Positions 48,401-59,392 of a stretch of DNA of 64,000 bases are shown piece after piece. The notes under the pieces were generated by a model. That model searched no databases and had not been told where the DNA came from. It saw only the letters and a list, made by a program, of their open reading frames with translations. Position 1 is the first letter of the stretch. Every line of letters begins with the position of its first letter. This DNA comes from Lunularia cruciata (lineage: Eukaryota; Streptophyta; Marchantiopsida; Lunulariales; Lunulariaceae), in NCBI GenBank assembly GCA_948567375.1, contig OX419757.1, positions 3,224,001-3,288,000 of the forward strand. Direction: 5' to 3'. A program made the translations under genes and the position numbers.

Positions 48401-48457
48401 AGCGATCGCGGGACCCAAAGCAATCAGCGCATACCCCAAGCCGCCAGTGAGGGTCAT
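45422..48457 (-). CDS. APH1: gamma-secretase subunit APH1
   Basis: Six exons on the minus strand, 48345-48457, 47415-47567, 46870-46955, 46577-46702, 46106-46233 and 45422-45577, with GT-AG borders and consistent phases, give 253 residues; plant APH1 proteins are about 250. The start, GGLGYALIALGPAIALFF, and KPFLILTLITRSILSWLVSL are the first helices. GLGHGLAHA (120-128) carries the conserved helix-packing pattern G-x3-G-x3-A. The two conserved buried histidines are His170 (LLIHTFSM) and His196 (PGMHLLAS). The last exon, TLANLAQGGCVYGV..., supplies the seventh membrane segment. APH1 is the scaffold of the presenilin intramembrane protease together with nicastrin and PEN-2. ATG 48457 was chosen by homology; an in-frame ATG at 48616 would add 53 hydrophilic residues not seen in the family. 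Intron 1 holds a (CCCTTAT)4 run. Confidence 0.93.
48082..48109 (+). repeat. (CCCTTAT)4 microsatellite in APH1 intron 1
   Basis: Four exact 7-base units. They differ from the plant telomere repeat CCCTAAA. Confidence 0.95.
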
Positions 48458-50360
48458 TGCTCTTCGTAGGTGCCCTTTCCCGCACAGGTAACAAACGTCT
48501 CCACTCCTGGTCCGCGACCAATCGCGAGGAATATCTTTGGTGAATGTGCTCTCTTCTTCTTTTCTCGGTGAAATGGCCACCGCTCGCCCTGAATCAATAT
48601 GTCCGAATACCCGCACTTTTCGGTCTTATTCAGTTTAGCACAACCGAAACATGAATCTTCTCTTTTCGGTGTTATCCTGTGCGTGGCGCCTTGTTTCTTT
48701 TCAGTTGGTTTGTTGGACTACAAACCGTCATTTTCTCTCCGCGTGGTTCCTCAATATCCTGGTTTCAGTCAAATACTAGAGGTATTTGGCATGTCCACAT
48801 AACCGGACTTTTTGTCTTCTTTTTACAACAGGGTGTTTCAAGAATAGTGTTTTCATCTCCCGTACATATCCGAAAACTGCACTGGAGATTTTGGACTTTA
48901 CTACGAGCTCGAGAAATTTTAAGATCTTTATTGGAGGTACCATTGTCTACGGTAGATACAAAACATACCCCGTAGTGTTTTAGGGTGGACTATAGTGGTC
49001 CCGTTAATAATAAACGGTTCACTATACTAGTAATTGTGGTTAGTACAGTAGTGACCTTTCATGTGTGGTAATCTGTCGTTGGGACAGTGATGACATGGTT
49101 GAGTTTGGTATCGAATTGAGTTTGGCGCTGATATGGAACAGATGAGTCCTCTGAGACGGGAGAGATAGTCTTCTGCATCATTTACTTGATGAAAAATCCA
49201 TTTAGAGAAAGCTGAATGTGATAGATCTCTATTCGAGCCCATAGAAATTAGAAATGTTCAACGGGTGCGACCATAGGTGATAGATCGATCGATGATAAGT
49301 GAGTAATGAGATTTGGAGTGAAATGGACGAGAGAGATGAGTACTGAGTGTTCAGTGCTCTATGAAACCAAAGAGTGAATTTTGAGGCAAAGAGGGTACTC
49401 GGGTGCTACTCAATCCAGTTCCAAGGATGAAAGAATTTTGAGATGGAGAAGGTACTAGGTATAGAAATGAGTTCAAGGATTGCAATTTTGAGTTGGAAGT
49501 CGAGTGGAGTGATCGGCAGATTGATTGAGTCCAAGAACTGATTTGTAGAGAGAGCTGGTAAGGCTAGAGATTAATTTCATAGCCAAGAAGAATAGTATAA
49601 GACTCCCAAAAGAGAGAGTTCAAAGATTAAGAAGAGTTCAGAGAGGAAGAAGAGTTTGTCAAAGATGAGTCCCAAATACAAGCTGAAAGAGAGTTGCAAG
49701 GAGAGTTGCATGGGTTAGTGACAAGATAAGAGAGTCCCAAAATGCATCTACAAGTTGTACAGTTTTACATTTGAACTACATCAAATTCTTTTATTTGAAT
49801 TGAATCCATTTTGTTGTGAATAGGAGTATCCAAGGAAATCCATGGGTTTTCTATCATCCGAGCTAGTAAGAGTTCTATAAGAAAAGCCCAGTGGTTTAAT
49901 AGAGTCTTTCATAGGAGTCACACATAGAGTAGACCAAAAATAATGGGTTTTGTCATTCCTATAGAAGTCGCACACACATAACAGACTTTGAGGAGAAAAA
50001 TGATGGGTGTGCAGGAGGGTCAAGAAGGAAAATCACTGCTCTCTTTAGTAAACATCACTATAGGAGGAAAGAACTCTCTAATAGGGTCCATAAGGAGAAA
50101 CTCTCTAATGTGGTTGAGATGGAAAACCATCGATAAGCACACTCTCTAGTAGGGGTGGAGAAGGAAACCATGTGGTTTCTCTCTAGTTAGAAAAAAGTTA
50201 TAAAAAGTCATTGGAGCTCCTTGGGCTCTCTTGTTATTAGGACTCTCTTGTCAATAGTATGTCAATAGGAGTTAGACCAACAGTTTTGTTGCTAGTATAA
50301 GTTCCAAGAAAGAAAAACAGAATAATTTTGAGAAGATATTTTCTAATCTTTGATTTTTGT
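48458..50360. other. APH1 upstream region passing into repetitive, CpG-poor DNA
   Basis: No gene. From about 49240 the sequence is purine-rich with recurring AGAGAG and GAGTTC words. At 50041-50200 degenerate units of about 45-50 bases centred on CTCTCTAATAGGG and GGAGAAAC recur. Confidence 0.4.
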
Positions 50361-50443
50361 GGATGGATGTCTGAGTGGTTGAGAGAGTCGGTCTTCAAAA
50401 CCAAAGTATTGGGAATATTGGAGGTTGAATCCCTCTCCATCCA
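50361..50443 (+). tRNA. mitochondrial trnS(UGA)-derived tRNA copy, anticodon TCA, probably a pseudogene
   Basis: An 83-base class II tRNA-like sequence. Acceptor stem GGATGGA pairs with TCCATCC; the D arm is GTCTGAGTGGTTGAGAGAG; the anticodon loop CTTCAAA has anticodon TCA at 50395-50397; and the long variable arm contains TATT-GGG-AATA. Layout and wording are those of plant mitochondrial tRNA-Ser(UGA), whose loop is CTTGAAA. Differences include the anticodon change TGA to TCA, a lost base in the T loop (TTGAAT, six bases), a C-A mismatch in the anticodon stem and a mismatch in the T stem. It is therefore most likely a nuclear insert of mitochondrial origin that has decayed. If expressed, the anticodon would read UGA stop codons. 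Confidence 0.7.
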
Positions 50444-51766
50444 GTATGTTAATGAGTAAACACTGGGCCTTTCCTCTCAACTTCAAGAATTCCTGGAATC
50501 ATAATAGCTTAATTCCCTCCTCGGAGAGCAAGTTTAGAGGATCCGAGATGCTCCACATCAAGCATATGAGAGTACATGAGAGTACATGTAGGTAAGGGGT
50601 TTTGAGTTGGGTTTTTGTGTTTTTTTCTATAGGATATATAGAGATTTGTAGAGGGTGGTGTTTTCTAGGCATTTTCAATATGCCTTACCTCAGTGACCGC
50701 AAAGAGTTGAAAAATGAGATAAAAAAGAAAAAAGAAAATAAATGCTATGCTGGCACAGATGCCACTATGGCAAAGTAAAGTTGAATTTGACATTAAGAAT
50801 GGGTTTAAAGTTTTTGATGATATGGATGAAGATTAAAATTGTACTCACATTGAAGAATGTACTATATTATGAAGATGGTGGGACTACAAAATTTTGTGCA
50901 TCTTGTTTGTATTGTTCACTAGATTGCTTTGATAGTAGATTACAAAGATCTTGTATGCTTTAGTCCATTTAAAATCAAAATTTCATGTGTTTACAAGTTC
51001 ATGCAATTAATATTTTATCTAATAGGTATTCTCATGCAACTTTATGCAAGGATGCCGTGCTCTTGCCATGACATGACTTGTCTGAAAAAGTTTAACTTAT
51101 GGAGTGATTTAGTGACAAGAGAAGCCAATGAGTCTTTTGGTCCACATCAGCATCTTTTGGGTGATTTTTTTTAATGTGCACATAGCCATTTTGTACCTTC
51201 TTTTAAGCTACAATGGTCTTAGAGATCAAATCAACTTCAATAAATGTGTCACTTGGACTAGCAAACTCAATGAGCATTATAAGGGATTCTGAAAGGTAGA
51301 TGGTATTCATTGCACTAGTTGAGGGTTCAGCTGAAAAGGAGTTCAAGTAGAAATGGATATTTGTCAAGGTGGATTAGTGTATGAATTATTTTGCTTAAAT
51401 TTTTGATAAATAGAAGAGACTTGTGGGAATAGGAAGAATAATATGTAGAGATATCAAAGGCAAAAATTCCCATTATAGCTCAAGATAAATGTGGCAAAAA
51501 TAGACAAAGTTCCAATAGAGAGGATACAAGATCCTAGTTATGAGCGTTTGCATTTCCTTTAGTGGACATGTTGGGATTTTGAACCCCTGATGAAATGTTT
51601 CTCAAGAGAGTCATGAGACTTTCACAAAATTCATGTTATCATTTCAATTTATCATATTTGTCTCAATATATACCCATTTTTGACATACTATAATGCTTTT
51701 TTATCACACCTATCATATATCATACTTGGATCATATTATTCTTCTTATCAAAAAATATTGTGAAAT

Positions 51767-51907
51767 AAAGTAGCATGGAACAACATGAAGTAGCATGGAG
51801 CTTTTGACAAGAAGTAGAAGTCCAAGAAATCCTAATGAAGCAACATAGAACAACAATGAAGCAGCATGGAGCTTCTTGACAAGAAGTAGAAGTCCAAGCA
51901 ATCCTAA
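51767..51907 (+). repeat. about 70 bp imperfect tandem duplication
   Basis: AGTAGCATGG...GACAAGAAGTAGAAGTCCAA followed by AATCCTAA occurs twice in succession. Confidence 0.85.
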
Positions 51908-52016
51908 TTTTGAGGAATGAAATCATGAGTCTTTCCAAGTAGATATTGAATTTTGAATCTAACATTAATTGAGTCCCAACATTAATTTGGAGAGTCCAAC
52001 CATGTTTGTTTTCCAC

Positions 52017-52165
52017 TCATCCAACTAATGCACAAGACATGAACACAAGCATGTTGCATGATTATCCTTTCTTATAACCTTGCACAATTTTTGTCCAACT
52101 AGTGCACAAGACAAGAACACAAGCATCTCTCATGATTATCCTTTCTTATAATCTTGCATAGTTTA
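52017..52165 (+). repeat. about 76 bp imperfect tandem duplication
   Basis: GTGCACAAGACAAGAACACA...TGATTATCCTTTCTTATAA occurs twice, the copies starting near 52017 and 52094. Confidence 0.85.
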
Positions 52166-53077
52166 AGCATAAGTTCAACCTTCAGAAAGATTTGACTTCA
52201 ATTCACTCTAGGTAGTAGGAACCATAACTGAACATGTTCATGTTTAAGAAGGCACATGTTTGTGAGAGAAAGTATCAAATTTGGAGGCCGCAAACCAACT
52301 TCCACACTAGGAACACCACGCAAACCACCTAGGCCATTTGGTTTTGTTGTGCATTGGTTTGAAAGGCGTTGGAAGGTGGCCATGTTTGAGTCCATGGATT
52401 CTTGTTCAACATGCATGTAGATTGATCATGTTGCTTAAGTCTCATGTTGGTCTAGAAGATATTTTTGAAGAAACTACTATATTCAACCTTTCTAGCAACT
52501 ATTATAATGGGGGCTGCATGTTTGCTATTGCTATATATATGGTCAAGAGATGTGCTATCTATGTTCTATTCACATGAATTGTACTCTATCAAAGACAATA
52601 ATAGTGCTTTGATTAAAGATAGTGCACTTGGAGTTGCACTTTTTGGTATCTATCTGACAAGGCACATTTGTTATAAGTAAAAAGATCTGCTAAGTTTATC
52701 ATCATATCTCATTTGTCTGCTAAGTCTATCATTACACCTTGTTTGTCTTAAGTGAAAAGATCTACTAAGTTTGTGGATTGAAATTTCATATATATCTCAT
52801 AGATGAAATGATAGGTCACTAACAGAATTGTTTGAGAAACCAACAAATGATACTAACCATATGAGAAATATACAAAATGAAACTTACCATAATATAATAA
52901 TAATACTAGTGCAAGTGTATAATGCTAATCATCTACATGCTACATGCTACCTAGGCTGCCCATTGTAGTGCATCATAAAATTGAGAATATAGCGTGTGTG
53001 GTATAAAGAAAGGACTATAATACCACATCCATCTCCTCTCATAAGAGGATGCATCTAAAGATCACAAAATGCTCTTC

Positions 53078-53830
53078 CTAAAAGCTCATAAGGCAAACTA
53101 TAATCCATAAATGGCTGCCAAAGGTCCACTCCTCCTCTATAAATCTAATAGCAACATATGTAAAGACTCTAAATCTATGCAAAGGAGCTACAAGTCTATC
53201 TAATAAGGAGGTGCATGAAGCACTATGTGCATCAAAAGGTGCAAATCTTGAAGGATGTATAGCACCAGGAGGGTAATTTCTACTATAAGGAAGAGCATTA
53301 CTACCTACAATCAAAATATCTCTTAAAGATGAACCCAAGAATGTAATTATATTGTAAGGTCTGACCATGAATCCTCTATATTCATCAATACATCCATCCT
53401 TTTCTGAGAGGCAAGCCATGAGACAAGAACTTGTGTGTACTCCCGCCAAAAGAAAACAACCTTGATCCCATATAGATTGCAATAGTACCTCCATCTTCTT
53501 CTTTGGACCACTAGTCAAAAGGATAACCACAAAGTGTGTGATACAATACTCCATGAACTCCTTCACACCAGGATGCAAGATGTACCATAAAATACTATTG
53601 GCTCTATAATAGTGATATCTTCTCACACTAGTCTCCACCTACCACTCCAAGAATGGAGGTAAGGTTGGTCTAGTAAGATCTCTCAAATCAACAACACAAC
53701 ACACATCCAATACTATAGTCCTCCTCCTCAAATTGGTATGGAAAATTATGTGTGGGATTAATACTCTAGACATGCTCATTGTGTGTTTAAGCTTAATGAA
53801 CCTCAATACGTCATCTTGCAAAAGTTGCTT
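53078..53830 (-). pseudogene. FCP1/NIF-like (HAD phosphatase) domain remnant
   Basis: Two consecutive minus-strand reading stretches (53821-53639 and 53638-53078), separated by a stop, resemble the FCP1-homology domain. The first contains RRRTIVLDVCCVVDL where the family has LDLDET or the plant variant LDLNGLL. The second contains HPGVKEFMEYCITHFVVILL and TSGPKKKMEVLLQSIWDQ (family: RPGxxEFLxxCFxxFxVGIWSS, K-x2-V). Then RDILIVGSNALPYSRNYPPG stands where the family has LLIDDSPYKxxxNP. The catalytic aspartates of motif I are not intact (LDVCC) and the second motif has lost its DDSP. The 186-codon stretch is the longest open frame of the right flank. This is most likely a decayed gene copy; a divergent spliced gene is the alternative. 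Confidence 0.45.
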
Positions 53831-54640
53831 CCTCTCTTGAAGCTACAATACCTCATGGGTAGTACCTCTAAAGCAAAGGAGTAGCAATATCATCACATGT
53901 GTGAGGTCTTTAAGACACAATGTCCTCTCTTATAATCAAATAAGGCTCCTCTCAAGGCCCACTTATGAGAGTAAACAAAGTTTAACTTCCACAAGTGGCC
54001 TGCACAACCCCAACCAAAGGAGAATTATGTGCTCTCCTCACAAATTTACCTCTTTTTTCATTGATGTGATGCACATCCAAAGGTGAAGCTTGAGTCTAAG
54101 CCATAATATAAGTCATCATATGCAAAATAGAAGGTGAATCTCTATGAGATCCTACCCCATGATCACTAAACCCTATTTTGACAACCCAATGTCAATGTAG
54201 TAATAGGATAAATGGTAAAAATATGTCATTCCCACAAGGATATGGGGTGGAATTGACTAGAAATGAAGATCAAATATCAAAATATCACTAGTTGTCTATT
54301 CTTGCCTATTTAACCTCTTGGTCAGAAACCACTCCCATAGTGGGTGTATAATCTAACAAGCCCTTGATAGTGGTGGTACACTTCATGCTAAAGGCCTCTT
54401 CCTCCTTAAGAGCCTCTTTAACCTTGGCAGCTAGTCCCTTCTTGCATGTATTTTTCACCCCAAAGGTTGGTTTTCAGGCCAAAGGTTCTTTCACCTTGAC
54501 TCCATCATTGATCATGTGCATCTTTTCCTAGAAAGTGCAATCTCAAAAAATCCAAAATTAACTATATTCTTGGCTTTTCTATTTCATGGTACACTCAATG
54601 CTCCATTGTTCCCAAAACCTTTCCTCACTTGATTGATCAT
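53831..54640. other. decayed non-coding DNA
   Basis: CpG-poor sequence without a recognised gene. Confidence 0.35.
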
Positions 54641-54800
54641 TTACTTGCTTGTTCAGAATGTAAAGAGTAACTTCCTTCATAATATGCAAATTTCTTGCCT
54701 AAGTACTCAAGCTTTCATTCCCACTAAATGTCAAGGGTAACTTCCTCAATTCAACGCAAATTTCATAAGCAAGTACTCAAACACACATTCATGCTTCAAG
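54641..54800 (+). repeat. about 75 bp imperfect tandem duplication
   Basis: AGAGTAACTTCCTTCATAAT...AGTACTCAAGC and AGGGTAACTTCCTCAATTCA...AGTACTCAAAC are diverged copies of one unit. Confidence 0.7.
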
Positions 54801-57800
54801 ATTCCTAACCTCTACTTGACCAAGTATGCAATCAAAGATGTAAGAAAAATCCATTCAACACAAAGACTTGAATATATGTTTGAGCTAAATGCTTTGTTCA
54901 TGAAAGAAGTGGACATTGTTTCTATGGGTGCAACCCATACAGTTTCCTAACTATCAAACAAAGAAGATCAATGGTAAAAAATGCTCATCATCTCCTAAGT
55001 ACTCCTTCTCCACTTAATGTCAATCTTATCTACCCACTATCTAATCTTTGTGCAAATTAAGAAGTGATTGTGCCACCATTGCCTATCACAACTACTCCTT
55101 GTCATTTGCAATACAAGTAATTACACTTCGGCAATCATTAGCTACAAAACTGGTCCTAAGTCAAAAATAATTTATAGGCAAAGGTAGAGCTTGAGGCTAA
55201 AGAGAAATTCAAAGGATGCGTTCTATATGTAACAAATTTCTACCTTTTTCCCTTGGGGTAACAATCATCTTCTTCCTAAAACCTATTATGAGGAGCTAGC
55301 TTTATCTTTGCAAATCTTGATTGACTAATTCTCAATACCCTATGATTTCCAACATGCCTTCATGGTTTATTCAAAATTCTTTGATGTGTGCTCCATCAAC
55401 TTGTCAGCTAGTTGCTACAGTTGCTAACTTGAGTAGGTCAGAGCATGCGCTTGGGATCAGGAATCCTAAGCCTTCAATTTTTCCAAGAAGACTTTCACTC
55501 TCTCCTTTGATATCTTCTCCAGATGGTCTCATGTCATCTTCACCTTTGCCAAAGTAGTTGTCTTCTCTAGATTGGTTTTGTTTCTTTGTTCCTTCATTTC
55601 AAGTACAATTTCCTCCCAAACAAGGGCCTTCTCCTTTTTGGATTTATCCTCCTTCTTTTGCAAGGTCTTTGTGAGCTTCTTTACTTTGGTATCCACCACT
55701 TGTAGCACCTCTTGATGGAAAACCTCAGTTGTCACGAGAGATACTCCTACCTTCTCTTTGCTCCCTTAAGTGCATCAATCTCTTGGACCTTTACCTATTT
55801 GTCTAGCTTGAGGCATTGACGTGCTTCTTCCTCCTATAATTTGGATATCCTCTTCCTTAATGTCCATTCTCCATTGATATCCTTTCTTTAGGGCCTTACC
55901 TCCTTTCTTGAGTTTGGTTGCCTTGTGCGCCAAGTCATTAATTTTTTTTCCTATCTCCAAATGTTAGGCATGTCACTATTGAATAAAGGAGGGGGCGGGG
56001 GGAGGCTATTATCCTAGAATTTGTTGTGTAAGAGGATCTTGAACCTTTAATTTGTACAACTCTATGAAATGTATGTTGCACATCACATGGCTCTTTAACC
56101 TCATTTTCTTTGGAGCTTCTTCAACCACAAGCGTCACTTTGAATTTTACTTATTTGTTGGGCTATTATTTGTTGGATGAAATTCCATAAGGACCCAAGAT
56201 TTCAATAATACCTTTGTCTAAAGTTTTAGCATTTTTGGCCATAATTAATCAGATTAATCACAGCCAAAATCCAAGCTCATATGAATCTTATTTGGTCAAG
56301 ATTGCTATTTGTGAAATCTGTCATAAATTTAAATAATTGCATGCATTTGGAACCATCCCTCCATTTGAAAGCACCATTGGAGATATTTGCCATGTCCAAT
56401 TTTATATCCTGGCCCATTGGGATTTTCATCATTGTATCCCTTGTCCAAATCCATATAACAAGTTTGTAAAGCCCTATAAAACCAAAGAACAAATTTCCTC
56501 AAACATTCATAGACAATTGCATTTAGTTGACACTCAAAATTTAGGAAGTGATGGGGTATTGCAAAAGTACTTCACTTCATTCATCTTCTAATACTAAGTA
56601 GTGAGATCTCTTGGAAGTTACCAAAACTACCTAACTATCATAACTACATCCACCAATGTTGCAGATATGAAGCACATCTACTCACAAAGTTGCTACTTTA
56701 GGTCTATAATTACTATTGACTAGGATTGGATCCAAGTGGTTCTCCTACTTTGGCTTCAACTCCCAACATCTTGCAATTCTTTCCTTGTCTTCATCTTTTC
56801 TTTAGCTCCTCCTTGCATAAGTTGGTGAAGATGTCAAACAAGGGTCACATAGTCAATGACTCCCCCCCATTGGATTCTACATAGACAAGGAGAAGTTGCT
56901 CCATCAAGTCAAGAGTCGGGCCCACCTTGTGCACTATTAACTAGGAAAGAGGCACTATTATGATTTGCCTAACCTCCTTCTTACTTCAGCTTTCTCCTCT
57001 CCTAGTCTTGAATGAAGCCAAGGGCCCACTTTCCACTTTCTTGATGTTTACAAAGATAGTTGGCTCCCATTGCTCAGATATTAGTTTGGTTGGTACACGT
57101 GTCTATGTCTTGGATGATCCTTCATTTTGCCTTTGATCATGTTAGTCAAGCTTGTCTTTGGCCTGGAAAGTGGCATCTTCCACCTCAAGTACTTCTTGTA
57201 CATAAAGGACACCTTCCTCTCTTAACTCTACTTCCCTTATGGTTGCAAATAAAGGGGATTTTTTCATCCCCAAACCCTCTGCCATGCTTTTCTTTGGGCT
57301 AGAAGGTCTAGCTTTGTGGTCATAACACACAGGGTTGGGTGTTCATTATTCCTCCTAAAAATTTGTTGTTTGGGGAGAAATTGGGGCTGGGGTGGATTGT
57401 ACCTCTACACCTTCATGATCTTTTATTTTGTCCTTGTCAAACAAGATGATGAACTTGGTAAAGGATTGCTTGCTTGTTGTGGGCATAGAATTTGGTTGTG
57501 GTCTCACCTCTCCCTCTTCTTGGACTTTGACTTCTTTGTCCTCTTCTTCCTTCTCTAAGAGGATTCTCCTTGTCTTCTTGATGGCCTTTTCCTTTGGCCT
57601 GGCAAGCATAGTGGGTTTTTTCTTGAGTATTTGCTCCATAACAATTTCCTCTTGCCTTTGCTTCTCAAAACCCAAGGTGTTGTAGGCTTCCATCACCTCC
57701 ATGTATTTTCTTGTGTAGGCAAACTTTACATCTGCCTCTGTGTATTTGCATACCATTAGCACTCTCATCCGAGGCTCATCAAAATGTCCTTTAAGGAAGA

Positions 57801-57850
57801 AGTGATCGGGATACTTCTTCTTCTATTTTATGGTCAACAATCCTATGCCC
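54801..57850 (-). mobile_element. degenerate gag-like, Lys/Glu-rich repeat debris
   Basis: Several short minus-strand frames are rich in Lys and Glu: 55529-55735 (LTKTLQKKEDKSKKEK), 55775-55960 (HKATKLKKGGKALKKG) and 57355-57768 (137 codons, with LLEKEEEDKEVKVQEEGEVR). All have the same strand bias and are separated by stops, as in a decayed retroelement polyprotein or repeat-borne gene. No protease, integrase or polymerase motif is visible, so class and borders are unknown. Confidence 0.35.
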
Positions 57851-59150
57851 AAGTAAAGATGGACAACAAAGGGAGAGATAAGAGCTACTCAACCTTCCTT
57901 CTACATTCATCAATCTTGCAAGCTCTCTTGTCCTAGCCTAGAACATTTCTGCCCAATTCATATGTCTTCCTTGGTACAAGTACTCAAAGAAGATAACATG
58001 GCTATTGTTTAGATAAGTTGTTTGTTTGGACTTGAACAACTTCATAACCAATTCTACCAATATCTTCCTCCCATGATCATCAATTATGCGGACAGACAAC
58101 CATGGTTGGTCTTCCTATAACAAAAAGTGGACTTGAATTTGGCCTCAAAGGTCAAATCGAGTCTAGTCCACATGTTGTCCAAAGTCATGCCATTTGGAGG
58201 TGAATTACTAGGCCCCAACACTTTTTGCCAATGTTCTTCTATCCAAAAAAATGATTTCCTCTCAAATTGATTAACATGTTGTCACAAATTTCATGCAACA
58301 TAACATGATCACTCAATTCCCAATTCCACAACAAGCTTCTTGTTGCAAATTATCTCCAATAGAAACCCCACTTGACTAATCCTAGGGACTTAAATATGGA
58401 ATTTGGAGCCTTGTGCATCATTCATGGCACATGCAAGGTAGCTCCTTCCTTTCTTTTTTTCCTCTCAGAATTCCTTACTCTCATTTACACTTTTCACTTT
58501 CCTTTGCCCAATCACTCTCTTTCCAAATGCACAAGTTTAGGCAAATGTTTCTTGTTGAAGGAGAAGGTACCAATGATGGTTTGCCCTAGATGAATGCTAC
58601 AGAAAGATTTTGGGCTTTAGAAAAATATTTATCTTGTTGGTTCAGTCATTACAACCTTTTGGTAAGTGCACCCTTTGGTGACTTGTCACTACTCACACAT
58701 GTGAGCGGTTAGCTCAATCAAATTGTCTTAATTATGGTTCTTGATATGTTGGTGCTATTTTCATGTGTGTCACTTCAAGACAAGGGCCTTCTAGGGAAAA
58801 TGATATTTTTGGCCAAAGGTCTACCTCTAGGGCAAAGTCCTCCCATGGCGAGTGGCTTCCTTGCCAAAGGTTGTCTTGGTTGACCATTTTCTCTTGTTTG
58901 TTTACCAAATGACTATTTTTATACTTTTCCTAACTATAATCTAGAAAACAGCCAAAAAAATATATACTCCAAGCAGAGGTGCAATATCACTCCTACCCCA
59001 CCATGATTGTAAAAGATTGAGACCAAGGAGAGAAATAAGAGAATGGGAGATTGGAATGGGAGATCACATTGGAACACTTGAATAGGGGAAACTCCAAATG
59101 CCTAACATGAGCTTGTGCATTAGTATTTATTGGGAGCATACAAGGATCTT
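57851..59150. other. decayed non-coding DNA
   Basis: CpG-poor sequence without a recognised gene or repeat border. Confidence 0.35.
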
Positions 59151-59392
59151 GAGAAGCTTCTCAAGAAGCTTTCTAAAGCCGCCTTCTTGGAGTGCAAGCC
59201 AAGTTAACCAAGAAACTTCTCAAGAAACTTCCTTTTAGAAGTCGCCTACTTGGCGTGCAAGCTAAGCTAGTTGGAAGTTTCCCAAGAAATCTCCTTCTAA
59301 AAGCTATCTATTGGGGTGCAAGCTAAGCTAGCCAAGAAGCTCCTCAAGAAGCTTCATCCTAGAAGTCACCACTTGGCATGCACGTTACCCAA
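59151..59392 (+). repeat. minisatellite of about 60 bp units
   Basis: About four diverged units, each with AAGAAGCTTCTCAAGAAGCT-like, TTCTAGAAGTC-like and TTGGCGTGCAAGCTAAGCTA-like parts. Confidence 0.8.

Larger units (their letters stand above)
50444..53077. other. decayed repetitive DNA
   Basis: No recognisable gene. Local tandem duplications are frequent: about 70 bases at 51767-51907, about 76 bases at 52017-52165, and a shorter unit at 52680-52770. A 71-codon open frame at 52465-52680 (plus) has a hydrophobic stretch but no recognised family. Confidence 0.4.

Noticed and set aside
52465-52680. small membrane protein gene
   Set aside because: A 71-codon frame with a hydrophobic stretch but no family similarity, lying in decayed repetitive DNA; chance is enough to explain it.
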